Shown here in pieces: positions 35,896 to 45,321 of a DNA stretch of 51,972 bases. Below the pieces are notes generated by a model that saw only the letters and a program-made list of their open reading frames with translations, ran no database searches and was not told the DNA's origin. Numbering within the stretch: the first letter of the stretch is position 1; each line of letters opens with the position of its first letter. The stretch comes from Ferrimonas senticii DSM 18821 (lineage in GTDB: Bacteria > Pseudomonadota > Gammaproteobacteria > Enterobacterales > Shewanellaceae). The position numbers and the translations under genes are program-made. The stretch covers positions 1 to 51,972 of the forward strand of contig NZ_AUGM01000022.1 of NCBI RefSeq assembly GCF_000422665.1, in the 5' to 3' direction.

Positions 35896-37716
35896 ATGAT
35901 GGGTAAGCAAACCGCGGTGGCTGTGACACTGCTAGCGGCGCTCGCTGGTTGCAGTGACAATAACGACAACCATGACGTTGCTGCGGAGCAATCGCCAACG
36001 GTAGTGTCGCCGTTAGCACACGCCATCTTAGCGGGGATGCAGGTAACCGTTGATGGGACCACCTCGCCGCTAACCGATGGCACTCTTAGCCTTGCAGCCG
36101 GACAACCATTCACTCTAACCATTGGCGATTTCAACAGTGCCGAGGTTATCGCCAGTGATGAGTTAACCCTGTTTGCGCTGTTCGGCGCAGAGCCGCAACT
36201 GGATGCCAATGCCATCTATCAGGCATTGCAGAATGAGGATTATCAGGGGTCGCTGGCGCAGGTTAGTAACTTGATAAGCTGGCTGTTGGCGTGGGATGAA
36301 AATTTCGATCTGAGCGATGGCATTCAAGCACGATCGCTGGATTGGCTGCAGATGAGCGATGGGCTGAGCTTCAATCTACCCTACCGTGATTTTATCGAGC
36401 AGCAGTTACAACCGCGTTTACGGCAGCAAGGTTGGCGTTTGGGCTACCCGTTTGAATATGCGCTGCTGCACTATTACCGGCTGCTGGGACTGCAAGTTGC
36501 AGGTTTTCGCGAACTGACCGTCGAGCAATATCGCGCCGGTGTGCTGGAGCTCACTTGGCACAGCAGTTACGACGATAACGGCTTACCCATCCGCCGTGCC
36601 GGCTACGGCAGTAAAAATGAGTTAGTGGCCAACGACTGGCAGCAAAGTTACAACGATTATCTGCAACCGCTTGAGCGCCGTTTTGATTATTACGATGTCT
36701 ATGGCCAACTGGTGCAGGGTGATGTGGCACAGCACCGTTACGACCCGCTTGGCAATCGCAGCTATTGGTCTGAAACCGAAGACAGTGGTAACCGATCCTA
36801 TACCAGTGAAGAGGTAACCCTGCGTAGTCAGCAAGGGTTGCCAACCGTGGTTAGCTATCGCAGTTATGCCGATGGCGACTTGCGGCGGCAACTGGATCAC
36901 CACTACCTCTACAACGAGCAATTTCAAGCCAGCAGCGTCACGGTTAAGCAAGATCTCGATCCCGAGGTTGATGGCATTGAACTGTCGCAGCAGCAACTAT
37001 TTGAGTACGACCAGCAGGGCAATCAACGTCGTTTTACCGAGCTTGAGGATGCTGACAACGACGGCGTTGTCGACAGCCGTTTGCTGGTTGAATGGCGCTT
37101 TGATGCCGCGGGGCAGCAACTGTTTTACGGTAACTACTTCGATAACGATAACGATGGCGTGATCGATAGCTACAACAGTCGCACCCGCACCTATGACGAG
37201 CAAGGTAACAACAGCAGCTATTACTACGTCAACGACAGCGATAACGACGGCAGTTGGGACAGCAACGTCTATAGCCTCTACCGATGGGATGACAATGGCA
37301 ATCGCATCGGCATCACCAACTATCGTAACTACCTAGATGCCGCTACCTACAGTCAGCGGGAAACCATTGAATACCACTATGATGGCCGCAACCAGCCGAT
37401 AAGTTATCAATCGTTAACCGACACCAACGGCGATGGCAAGCCGGAGCGTGCCAGCTACTCCAGCACCGAATATCACAACGATGATCAAGGGCGGATCTTA
37501 AGTCAGATCCATCGTGCTGATTTTGATGGCGATGGCGTGGTAAACAGCGTGACCACCGAAACTTACCGCTACGACGATAACGGCTTGCTGCAGCAAAGTA
37601 CGCTGCAAACCGATTTTAACAACGACGGCATTCTCGACCGCGATGAACGCGCGATTTACCACTACGAGGCCGTCGCTGATGTGCTCGGAACCTTGCTGCA
37701 TCGGCTAAATAATTAA
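35896..37716 (+). CDS. Repeat lipoprotein, tandem paralogue 1
   Basis: 606 residues. Lipobox LAGC at 16-19 with Ser at +2, suggesting outer-membrane sorting under the E. coli rule. N-terminal ~200 residues form a domain shared with the next gene (LTLFALF, AQVSNLISWLLAWDENFDLSDG, PFEYALLHYYRLLGLQV). From ~265 to the end there are about eight degenerate ~40-residue units, each a YD-like strand pair (YDEQGNN, WDDNGNR) joined by an acidic loop (DADNDGVVDS, DSDNDGSWDS) like calcium-binding TSP3/dockerin loops. No enzymatic motif, and no secretion partner nearby. RBS AGGGAGGGG; two ATGs in a row. Not recognised as a named family. Confidence 0.85.
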   Translation: MMGKQTAVAVTLLAALAGCSDNNDNHDVAAEQSPTVVSPLAHAILAGMQVTVDGTTSPLTDGTLSLAAGQPFTLTIGDFNSAEVIASDELTLFALFGAEPQLDANAIYQALQNEDYQGSLAQVSNLISWLLAWDENFDLSDGIQARSLDWLQMSDGLSFNLPYRDFIEQQLQPRLRQQGWRLGYPFEYALLHYYRLLGLQVAGFRELTVEQYRAGVLELTWHSSYDDNGLPIRRAGYGSKNELVANDWQQSYNDYLQPLERRFDYYDVYGQLVQGDVAQHRYDPLGNRSYWSETEDSGNRSYTSEEVTLRSQQGLPTVVSYRSYADGDLRRQLDHHYLYNEQFQASSVTVKQDLDPEVDGIELSQQQLFEYDQQGNQRRFTELEDADNDGVVDSRLLVEWRFDAAGQQLFYGNYFDNDNDGVIDSYNSRTRTYDEQGNNSSYYYVNDSDNDGSWDSNVYSLYRWDDNGNRIGITNYRNYLDAATYSQRETIEYHYDGRNQPISYQSLTDTNGDGKPERASYSSTEYHNDDQGRILSQIHRADFDGDGVVNSVTTETYRYDDNGLLQQSTLQTDFNNDGILDRDERAIYHYEAVADVLGTLLHRLNN

Positions 37717-37727
37717 GGGGAAAGGCG

Positions 37728-39539
37728 ATGACACACTCACATTGGATGGTGGCACTGGTTGGCGTCATGGCACTGGTTGGTTGCGATAGCGGTGATACCG
37801 AGGCAGAGCAACCGGCGACGATAGCGATCGACTTCAATGGCCTGTTGCCGGATGGATTCCCGGTTCAGTTGGATGGCACCAGCGTTGCGATTACCAATGG
37901 CATGCTCAGCGCGGTCAGCGGCCAACAACTGACGCTGAATTTGGGCGAGTTTGTCAGCGAACCGGTGGCAGTGCATGCCGAGTTAACCCTGTTTGAGCTG
38001 TTTGCGATTACCCCCAGCACCGATGCGCTGGAACTGGATAGTTTGCTGCGTGATTACGATTATCGAGGCGAGTACGCGCAACTGAGTAACTTGCTAAGTT
38101 GGTTGCTGGTGTGGGATCAGAACTTTGATCTTAGCGACGGCCTGCAAGCGCGACCGCTGGATATGGCGATAATGACCGATGGCTTAAATTTGGCGGTGCC
38201 ATTTCGGGAATTTAACCAGCAGCAATTGCGCCCAAGGTTGGCCAAACAGGGTTGGGAAATTGACTATCCTGTGGAATACGGCCTGCTGCAGTACTATCAA
38301 CTGCATGGGCTTAAGGTCAGTGGCCAGCGCCTTATTGCAACGGAATACTATGACGCTGACGGCCTCTATCAAACCTATGAGCATGTTTATGATGAAACCG
38401 GTTTAAAGGCGCGCTCCTCTTTCTATAACTCGGCCGGGGAGCTACGCCGCGATACCCAATATCAGTACCACCATAGCTATCAGCTAAGCCGCCACCAAAG
38501 CCGCCGTTATCTGGAAGACGGTTCGTTATACCGAGAATCGATCCGTGAGTTCCAATACGACCAGTTGGGCAATGAAATTGCCGTCGATGAGCAGTCGTTG
38601 GCCTTTGGTGGTGTTAGCAGCGACCAGTATCGTACCAATCGCAGCGCTCAAGGGTTGCCGTTGCAGCGCCAGCAATACGCCTTTGATGAGGGCGTATTGG
38701 AGCGCAGCATTGAAAGCTACTGGCGCTATAACGAGTTACACCAGTTACTTGAATTTCGGGTAGAGAACGACAGCGATCGGTTGCAGTTTGGGCTGGAGGA
38801 GTTGTTTGTATCGGAGTTTGAATACGATGAGGCTGGCAACCCCGTGCTGCATCGAGAGCGGATTGACTGGCAAGCGGATGGGGTGATCGATAATCGCAGC
38901 GAGAGTCGCAGTCAATTTGATGCGCAAGGGCGACTGATCGAGCAGACGCAGCAACAAGACTACGATGGCGATGGCCAGATGGACACTCACAGTCGGCATC
39001 AATATCAATACAGCGACAGTGGTTATCAAACCTTCTATCGCTACGACTATGACGGTGATAATGACGGTCAGTTTGATTTCAACATTATTTATCAATATCA
39101 GTTTGATGAGCAGGGCAACCGCACGGGTGACATCAACTATCGCGATTACGTTGATGACATGAACTACGGCTTTAAAGAGCTGCACCATTGGCAACGTGAC
39201 GCGCACGGCAATGTCACCCTCTACCAGCGGCAAAGCGATGATGATGGTGATGGCACCATCGATCGGCGCTACCGCGCTGACTATCAGCTGCAATACGACA
39301 ACCAAGGGCGGGTTATTGTCCATCAGGAGTGGTTAGACAGCGATGGTGATGGCGAGATCGACAGTTACAGCCGTCACTACAGCGAATTCGATAGCGGCGG
39401 TTACCTGTTAGAGACTGGTTACAGCAACGATGAAAACGGCGCTGGCAATGCTAACGCCAGCAGCCGCCAAGTACGCCGTTATCAAGCCAGCGACGACATG
39501 CTACTCAGTCTATTTCAGGATCTTATCGAAGATGACTAA
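37728..39539 (+). CDS. Repeat lipoprotein, tandem paralogue 2
   Basis: 603 residues, same layout as the gene 11 bases upstream and surely co-transcribed. Lipobox LVGC at 16-19 but with Asp at +2, the E. coli inner-membrane retention signal, so the two paralogues may sit in different membranes. Shared N-terminal domain (AQLSNLLSWLLVWDQNFDLSDG). Repeats from ~residue 260 carry YDEAGNP, FDEQGNR and loops DYDGDGQMDT, DDDGDGTIDR, DSDGDGEIDS. Aspartate-rich loops suggest calcium binding. Strong AAGGGGAAAGG ribosome site. Function unknown. Confidence 0.85.
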   Translation: MTHSHWMVALVGVMALVGCDSGDTEAEQPATIAIDFNGLLPDGFPVQLDGTSVAITNGMLSAVSGQQLTLNLGEFVSEPVAVHAELTLFELFAITPSTDALELDSLLRDYDYRGEYAQLSNLLSWLLVWDQNFDLSDGLQARPLDMAIMTDGLNLAVPFREFNQQQLRPRLAKQGWEIDYPVEYGLLQYYQLHGLKVSGQRLIATEYYDADGLYQTYEHVYDETGLKARSSFYNSAGELRRDTQYQYHHSYQLSRHQSRRYLEDGSLYRESIREFQYDQLGNEIAVDEQSLAFGGVSSDQYRTNRSAQGLPLQRQQYAFDEGVLERSIESYWRYNELHQLLEFRVENDSDRLQFGLEELFVSEFEYDEAGNPVLHRERIDWQADGVIDNRSESRSQFDAQGRLIEQTQQQDYDGDGQMDTHSRHQYQYSDSGYQTFYRYDYDGDNDGQFDFNIIYQYQFDEQGNRTGDINYRDYVDDMNYGFKELHHWQRDAHGNVTLYQRQSDDDGDGTIDRRYRADYQLQYDNQGRVIVHQEWLDSDGDGEIDSYSRHYSEFDSGGYLLETGYSNDENGAGNANASSRQVRRYQASDDMLLSLFQDLIEDD

Positions 39540-39543
39540 AGCT

Positions 39544-39575
39544 CGCCAGCAAGTATCCGCCTGCTGGCGCTTTAG
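39544..39575 (+). terminator. Hairpin between lipoprotein 2 and the cyclase
   Basis: Stem CGCCAGCA / TGCTGGCG followed by a weak CTTTAG. It reaches the stop codon of the convergent cyclase gene. Confidence 0.5.
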
Positions 39576-40798
39576 TGATGAATGCAAACGCGGTTCTTAC
39601 CGCTGTGTTTGGCGACATACAGTTGCAGATCCGCCAGTCGTACCTGCTGCTCGAAATCGAATGGGATTGAGCGATCATTGGTCGACAGGCCAATGCTCAA
39701 GCTGACGCTAAAGTCGCCCTGATCGCTGGGGTAGAGTTGCTGCTCGATCTCATGGCGCAGTTGTTCTGCCAATTCCGTCGCTTGCGCTTCGCGGCAGTTC
39801 GGCAGCACCACTAAGAACTCTTCGCCACCCCAACGGCTGATTTTGCCGTGATCGCTAAATTGCTCCAACAGCGTGGCCGCCACTTTGGCGATCACCTGAT
39901 CGCCGACAGCATGGCCGTGGTTGTCGTTAACCGCTTTAAAGTTGTCGATGTCGATCATTAAGCAGCTCATCGGCAACGCTTGCTGCTGAAATTGCATAAC
40001 ATAGGCGGCCAACGCTTGGCGATTAAGGCAGCCAGTGAGATCGTCGTGGCTGGCTTGATAGGCCAATTGCTGCTGCAGATGATGTTTTTCGGTGATGTCG
40101 TGGTAGACCACCAGGACCGCCGGTTCGCCATCCCAATCGACCGCATTTTCATACAGTTCAAACATCTTGATTGAGCCATCAACACAATGGGTTTCGACGA
40201 TAGAGTGAGCGCCAAAGCGTTCGCCTTTGATCACGCTGTGGTATTTGCTGAATGCCTCGGCGTGACTCTCCTCGGGAATGATCCGCATCAGGCTTGGCCA
40301 CGACAACACCTCTTGCGCCGATTTTGCATGCACCAATTGGGCGTAGGCATCGTTGACCAGCAGCGGCACAAAGTTGCGATGAATTACGATCCCTTGGTGG
40401 GAGCTTAAGATGAGGTTGCGGTATTTGCTGCGACTGTCGCGCAGTTTTTGCGTGCGACGTTCGCTGGCGGAGATATCAATGATGGTGATTTGCAGCGCCG
40501 GTTCACCATCGAATTCAACGAAGTGTTCCACCGTTAAAATGGCAAAACAGTTACCCAACCGGTCGCTGCTGATGGAACGGCGCACCGCCGGCGCGACTTC
40601 ACCAGACATTAGCCGATAGTAGTTGTTGACGGCATCGGCATGGGACTGCGGTTCGATCAATGTCAGCAGCGAGGCGTTGCCGAGCAACTGCTGCAAACTC
40701 TCGAACTTGTACATCTTAAGAAAACGGTCGTCAGCCCACAGCGGTTTGAAAGCTCGGTGGATAACGACGCCAAAATTGACGCTGTCTGAAACGCTCAT
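39572..40798 (-). CDS. PAS-PAS-GGEEF diguanylate cyclase
   Basis: 408 residues, no TM or signal peptide. Two PAS-like domains (~1-120, ~125-240), each starting GVVIHRAFKPLWAD or GIVIHRNFVPLLVN, then a GGDEF domain (~245-408): DDLTGCLNR, DIDNFKAVNDNHGHAVGD, catalytic RWGGEEF and SIGLSTN. It makes c-di-GMP from two GTP. The RxxD product-inhibition site that usually lies five residues before GGEEF is absent. ATG 40798 has AGG upstream; an in-frame TTG at 40813 is less likely. Its product could feed the riboswitch at 29794 or the adhesin system, as could any cyclase in the cell. Confidence 0.93.
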   Translation of the reverse strand: MSVSDSVNFGVVIHRAFKPLWADDRFLKMYKFESLQQLLGNASLLTLIEPQSHADAVNNYYRLMSGEVAPAVRRSISSDRLGNCFAILTVEHFVEFDGEPALQITIIDISASERRTQKLRDSRSKYRNLILSSHQGIVIHRNFVPLLVNDAYAQLVHAKSAQEVLSWPSLMRIIPEESHAEAFSKYHSVIKGERFGAHSIVETHCVDGSIKMFELYENAVDWDGEPAVLVVYHDITEKHHLQQQLAYQASHDDLTGCLNRQALAAYVMQFQQQALPMSCLMIDIDNFKAVNDNHGHAVGDQVIAKVAATLLEQFSDHGKISRWGGEEFLVVLPNCREAQATELAEQLRHEIEQQLYPSDQGDFSVSLSIGLSTNDRSIPFDFEQQVRLADLQLYVAKHSGKNRVCIHH

Positions 40799-41035
40799 AC
40801 TACCTGGTCGCAAACATGGTTAGACAATGATTATCTTAGCAGTTGTCGATAATTGTAAGCTTAACTCATCGGCAAAAGCGGTAATTAGATGAGCGAAATA
40901 AACAATTAACTTTGCCATCACACTTACCGTTATCTCTTATTTCTAAAATGAATATAGTTAGACCAATCAGTTCGGATAGCATCAGCCTCCTTTCGTTAGA
41001 GTGAATGCAGCGGCATCACCATTGAGGTTAGCGAT

Positions 41036-42424
41036 ATGAATTGGATGGTTGGCGCCAACATCTTGGTGATGTTGGTGATGTTCTGGGGGCTCTTTCAGCT
41101 GCAGCAAAAGCAGTGGAAATTGGGTCAGCGAGTGCTGTTGGCGTTGGTGCTTGGGGTCGGTTACGGCGGCGTGCTGCAACTGCTTTATGGCGTCGATTCG
41201 GCGGTGATGGTGCACTCGATTGAGTACTTCAATATTGCCGGCCAAGGCTATGTGCAGTTGCTGAAGATGATCATCATGCCGCTGGTGATGGTGTCGATCA
41301 TCAATGCCATTATGAAGCTCAAAGATGGCCAGTCATTGGGGCAAATTTCGGCGCTGACCATCGGTTGGTTGTTATTCACTGTGGCGATCGCGGCCGTTAT
41401 CGGCCTGGTGGTGGCCCAAGCCTTTGGTCTGAGCGCCGAGGGTCTGGTGGAAGGCAGCCGTGAAGCGGCGCGGGCTGCGGCGTTGGAGTCGCGCCAAGGC
41501 GCGGCAGAATCGATCTCGATCGCCTCGACCATTTTAGAGTTAATTCCATCTAACCCGTTCTTGGATATGACCGGTGCCCGCGACACCTCGATCATTTCGG
41601 TGGTGATTTTCTCTGCCTTTATTGGGTTGGCGGGGTTAGGGTTGTTTCAGCAGCAACCGCAATTGGCTGAGAAGTTTGCCAGCTTTATGGAGGTGGCGTA
41701 CGCCATCGTGATGAAGATGGTCAATATGGTGTTGCAGTTGACGCCGTACGGGGTCTTAGCGTTGATGACCAAGGTACTGGCGGCCAGCAACTTCAGCGAC
41801 ATTTTGAATCTGTTTGGCTTTGTTGCTGCCTCCTATACCGCCATTTTACTGATGTTTGTTGTCCACTTGGTGTTGATCACTTTGGCAGGTGGTCATCCGC
41901 TGCGCTATCTGAAAAAAGTCTGGCCAGTGCTGACCTTCGCGTTCACCAGTCGTTCTAGCGCGGCCACCATTCCGCTGACAGTACAGGCGCAAACCAGACA
42001 GTTGGGGATCCCCGACGGTATCGCTAACTTCGCCGCTACTTTTGGGGCCACCATCGGCCAAAACGGTTGTGCCGGTTTGTATCCAGCGATGCTGGTGGTG
42101 ATGATTGCCCCAACCGTTGGTATTGAAGTGATGGATCCACTGTTTATTGCCTCAGTGTTACTGACCATCGTTATTGGTTCGTTTGGGGTTGCTGGGGTTG
42201 GCGGTGGCGCCACCTTTGCGGCGCTGATTGTGTTAAGTGCTTTGGATCTGCCGGTGGCGTTGGTGGGGCTGCTGATCTCCATCGAGCCGTTGATCGACAT
42301 GGGCCGTACCGCACTGAACGTTAATGGTGCCATCACCTCCGGTTTCCTTACGTCACGAATGTTAGGGCAGACCGATATGTCATTGTTAGCGCAAGAAAAA
42401 CCGCTAGAGCTGGAGCACAGCTGA
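41036..42424 (+). CDS. tcyP: L-cystine transporter TcyP (YdjN-like)
   Basis: 462 residues, DAACS superfamily but of the cystine subgroup: N-terminal MLVMFWGLFQLQQ, LLKMIIMPLVMVSIINAI, FTSRSSAATIPLTVQAQTRQLG and GQNGCAGLYPAML in the substrate region. GAGGTTAGCG precedes the ATG. Sodium-driven cystine uptake is the known role. Terminator follows. Confidence 0.9.
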   Translation: MNWMVGANILVMLVMFWGLFQLQQKQWKLGQRVLLALVLGVGYGGVLQLLYGVDSAVMVHSIEYFNIAGQGYVQLLKMIIMPLVMVSIINAIMKLKDGQSLGQISALTIGWLLFTVAIAAVIGLVVAQAFGLSAEGLVEGSREAARAAALESRQGAAESISIASTILELIPSNPFLDMTGARDTSIISVVIFSAFIGLAGLGLFQQQPQLAEKFASFMEVAYAIVMKMVNMVLQLTPYGVLALMTKVLAASNFSDILNLFGFVAASYTAILLMFVVHLVLITLAGGHPLRYLKKVWPVLTFAFTSRSSAATIPLTVQAQTRQLGIPDGIANFAATFGATIGQNGCAGLYPAMLVVMIAPTVGIEVMDPLFIASVLLTIVIGSFGVAGVGGGATFAALIVLSALDLPVALVGLLISIEPLIDMGRTALNVNGAITSGFLTSRMLGQTDMSLLAQEKPLELEHS

Positions 42425-42472
42425 TGGCCTGTAGTTAGTTATTGCCGCATAAAAGATGCGCAAACCAGAAAA

Positions 42473-42497
42473 AACGGCATCCGCGGATGCCGTTTTT
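42473..42497 (+). terminator. Terminator of tcyP
   Basis: Stem AACGGCATCC / GGATGCCGTT followed by TTTT. Confidence 0.88.
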
Positions 42498-42508
42498 TGT
42501 GATTGGAT

Positions 42509-42605
42509 TTGTGAATCGCTCTAATAAATTCACAACAGCATTGAGATTCCCAGTTGGCAACAGCACAATTGCTCCAAACAAAAGTTTGATAAGCAAACAA
42601 AAGTT
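42509..42605. promoter_or_regulatory. Inverted and direct repeats before psuK
   Basis: TTGTGAAT-N11-ATTCACAA (42509-42535) is a perfect 8-bp dyad. Closer in, CAAACAAAAGTT occurs twice (42575-42586, 42594-42605), the second copy touching the psuK ATG and leaving no Shine-Dalgarno. Either could be an operator, possibly for the HTH of PsuK itself. Confidence 0.4.
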
Positions 42606-43700
42606 ATGACCGAACGGGAACATCAGATCCTCGAACTGCTGCGTCAGGATCCTCTGATCCCTCAGCAGCAGCTGGCGGATCAACTGGGGATCAGCCGCAG
42701 CGCGGTTGCTGGCCACATTATGAATCTGACTCGCAAAGGCGAGATCCAAGGCAAGGGCTATATCCTGTCGCCACAGCGGTTTGCGATGGTGATTGGTGGC
42801 GCTAACGTTGACCTTTGTGGTCGCGCCGATAGCCACTTGGTGAATGGTGACTCCAATCCGGGCAAACTGCGCTGCAGTGCTGGTGGCGTCGGTCGTAACA
42901 TCGCCGATAACTTGGCCCGCTTAGGCAGCCAAGTTGAATTTATCGGTGCCGTTGGCGATGACGACTGGGGCGATATGCTCAAGCGCAGTTGTCGCGCCGT
43001 CGGCATCGGTGTTGATCACTGCTTAACCGTGGCGGGGGCGACGAGCTCAAGCTACTTGTCGATTCATGATGCTAGCGGCGAGATGCAGTTGGCTTTGAAT
43101 GACATGGCGTTGATCGAGCGACTTGATGCCAGCACCTTATCGGATCGCGATGGCCCAATCAGCCGTGCTAACGCCTTAGTGATCGATGCCAACCTTAGCG
43201 AAGCGGCTTTGGCCTACCTGTTTGATCGCCATGCCGATGACGGGATCCTCTTTGTCGATCCGGTTTCCAGTGTTAAAGCCAAACGAATCAAGCCCTTTCT
43301 TGCCAAAGTGCATACCCTCAAGCCAAATCGCCTTGAAGCAGAGCTACTGACCGGCATTGAGATCCGCGATCACCAATCGATGGCGGCAGCGGTGGTTGAA
43401 TTACACCGCTTGGGGGTACAGCGAGTATTGCTGAGCCTCGGTAGCGAGGGTGCCATCGCCAGTGATGGCAATGAACAGCGTTACATTCCAGCCACCGCCA
43501 CTTGCGTTAACAACGTCACCGGCGCTGGCGATGCGCTGATGGCCGGCCTTGTGCACGGCTACCTACAAGACTGGGATTGGTTCACCAGTGTCGAATTTGG
43601 TTTGGCGGCGGCGCGTTTGGCGCTGGCGGCAGACAACACCATCAGTTCAACTATGTCAGCAGCGGCGGTAATGCGCCTGCTAGAGGAAGTATCATGCTAA
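42606..43700 (+). CDS. psuK: Pseudouridine kinase PsuK with N-terminal winged helix
   Basis: 364 residues. Residues 1-~55 form a winged helix-turn-helix (LADQLGISRSAVAGHIMNL); the rest is a PfkB-type kinase: VIGGANVDLCGR, GGVGRNIADNLARLG, and the catalytic NVTGAGDALMAGL. Phosphorylates pseudouridine to the 5'-phosphate, which PsuG then splits. Overlaps psuG by 7 bases. The HTH suggests autoregulation, as in other sugar-kinase regulators. Confidence 0.93.
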   Translation: MTEREHQILELLRQDPLIPQQQLADQLGISRSAVAGHIMNLTRKGEIQGKGYILSPQRFAMVIGGANVDLCGRADSHLVNGDSNPGKLRCSAGGVGRNIADNLARLGSQVEFIGAVGDDDWGDMLKRSCRAVGIGVDHCLTVAGATSSSYLSIHDASGEMQLALNDMALIERLDASTLSDRDGPISRANALVIDANLSEAALAYLFDRHADDGILFVDPVSSVKAKRIKPFLAKVHTLKPNRLEAELLTGIEIRDHQSMAAAVVELHRLGVQRVLLSLGSEGAIASDGNEQRYIPATATCVNNVTGAGDALMAGLVHGYLQDWDWFTSVEFGLAAARLALAADNTISSTMSAAAVMRLLEEVSC

Positions 43701-44608
43701 GCAACTACCTAGATATCCTGCCAGAAGTGGCCGAAGCCCTTGCTAACAACCAGCCGGTAGTGGCATTGGAATCCACCATTATTTCGCACGGTATGCCATA
43801 CCCGCGTAACGTGGAAACCGCACTGCAGGTGGAAGCGGCGATCCGTGAACAGGGCGCGATCCCAGCGACTATCGCTATCATCGGCGGTCGTCTGAAAGTG
43901 GGTTTGAGCGAAGAGCAGATCACCCACCTGGGTAAAGCGGGCCTGTCGGTGACCAAAGTGAGCCGTCGTGATATTCCATTTGTGGTTGCCGCGGGTAAAG
44001 ATGGCGCGACTACCGTGGCTGGCACCATGATTCTGGCAGCGATGGCGGGCATCAAAGTATTTGCTACCGGTGGTATCGGTGGTGTTCACCGTGGTGCGCA
44101 AGAGACCATGGATATCTCTGCCGATCTGCAAGAGCTGGCCAACACCGACGTGGCTGTGGTGTGTGCTGGTGCCAAATCGATTCTGGATCTGGCGCTGACC
44201 CGTGAATACTTGGAAACCCAAGGCGTACCAGTAGTGGGTTACCAGACTGACTCTCTGCCAGCGTTCTACACCCGCGAAAGTGAGCATGGTATCGACTACC
44301 GTCTGGATACCCCAGAGCAGATCGCCCTGGCACTGAAAGCCAAGTGGGCGATGGACTTGCACGGTGGTGTGGTGGTTGCTAACCCAATCCCAGCTGAGCA
44401 TGCGATGCCATTGGAAACCATCACCAATGCGGTTGAGCAAGCGTTGGCAGAATCCGTTGAGCAAGGCATCGTTGGTAAAGCGTCTACTCCGTTCCTGTTG
44501 GCTCGTGTGTGTGAACTGACCGGCGGCAACAGCTTGGATTCCAACATTCAGCTGGTACTGAACAACGCCCGTCTGGGCGCGCAAATTGCTAAGGCTTACT
44601 GCGCTTAA
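43694..44608 (+). CDS. psuG: Pseudouridine-5'-phosphate glycosidase PsuG
   Basis: 304 residues; cleaves the C-C bond of pseudouridine 5'-phosphate into uracil and ribose 5-phosphate. Family motifs VVALESTIISHGMPYPRN, TVAGTMILA, ATGGIGGVHRGA and catalytic-region DLQELANTDVAVVCAGAK are intact. The frame is open from 43577, but ATG 43694 with GAGGAAG is the family start. Salvages modified bases from RNA turnover. Confidence 0.96.
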   Translation: MLSNYLDILPEVAEALANNQPVVALESTIISHGMPYPRNVETALQVEAAIREQGAIPATIAIIGGRLKVGLSEEQITHLGKAGLSVTKVSRRDIPFVVAAGKDGATTVAGTMILAAMAGIKVFATGGIGGVHRGAQETMDISADLQELANTDVAVVCAGAKSILDLALTREYLETQGVPVVGYQTDSLPAFYTRESEHGIDYRLDTPEQIALALKAKWAMDLHGGVVVANPIPAEHAMPLETITNAVEQALAESVEQGIVGKASTPFLLARVCELTGGNSLDSNIQLVLNNARLGAQIAKAYCA

Positions 44609-44628
44609 TTCGCCAGTTACCCAAGCGA

Positions 44629-45213
44629 CTAGCCCGAGCCATTGCTCGGGCTTTTTTGTGCTTGAACTATGGCGGCAATGCGTTGCTGTAACACTGGCAG
44701 CAGTTGTTGTTCAAACCATAGATGTTGTTTGAGCCAACGGTTATTGCGCGGCGAGGGATGGGGCAACGCAATCTGCTTATGGCGGAGGGTTTGCTGCCAG
44801 TCGGTGACCGCGCTGGTGGTGTTGACAAAGGCGGGTAGGTAGCGGCGCTGGGCGTATTGGCCAAGCAGTAAGGTCAGTTGCAACTGCTGCAACTGTGGCA
44901 GTAGCCTTGGGTGCCACAGCGGCGCACAGCGTTTATCCGGAGGGTTATCGCCGCTGCGGCCGGTTCCTGGGTAACACAGCCCCATCGGCATGATCGCCAC
45001 CAGTGCTGGATCATAAAATTGGTCATCACTTAGCCCAAGCCATTGCCGCAACCGCTGACCGCTGGCATCGGCAAAGGGAATGCCTGATTGATGTGCTTTG
45101 CGCCCCGGCGCTTGGCCAATAATCAAGATTTTAGCGCTGGCAGAGAACTGCAGCAGTGGCTTGGGCTCCAGCTTGTCGTGGCACAGGGTGCAGCGGCGCG
45201 GATCGAGATTCAT
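44629..45213 (-). CDS. Uracil-DNA-glycosylase-superfamily protein
   Basis: 194 residues. N-terminal CTLCHD with a later Cys suggests a metal or [4Fe-4S] site in part; the fold motifs are IIGQAPGRKAHQSG (uracil-pocket loop), LLLGQYAQRRYL and the catalytic-loop-like LPHPSPRNNRW. This subgroup is usually annotated as uracil-DNA glycosylase family with unproven activity. ATG 45213; divergent from the SDR gene. Confidence 0.85.
   Translation of the reverse strand: MNLDPRRCTLCHDKLEPKPLLQFSASAKILIIGQAPGRKAHQSGIPFADASGQRLRQWLGLSDDQFYDPALVAIMPMGLCYPGTGRSGDNPPDKRCAPLWHPRLLPQLQQLQLTLLLGQYAQRRYLPAFVNTTSAVTDWQQTLRHKQIALPHPSPRNNRWLKQHLWFEQQLLPVLQQRIAAIVQAQKSPSNGSG
44631..44657 (+). terminator. Terminator of psuG
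   Basis: Stem AGCCCGAGC / GCTCGGGCT followed by TTTTTTG. It lies inside the last codons of the convergent UDG-family gene. Confidence 0.9.
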
Positions 45214-45321
45214 CGAAGCGTTGGCAGTGAAGGCGGTGTGACTAATGCTACCAGCCTAAGGTGACATCGGGGCGATGACCTGCGACAGTGATTTTTTATC
45301 GATAACGTTAAGGATAACGGC

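Noticed and set aside
41036-42424. Reading both DAACS genes as recent duplicates
   Set aside because: The two transporters differ in signature motifs and length and belong to separate subgroups.
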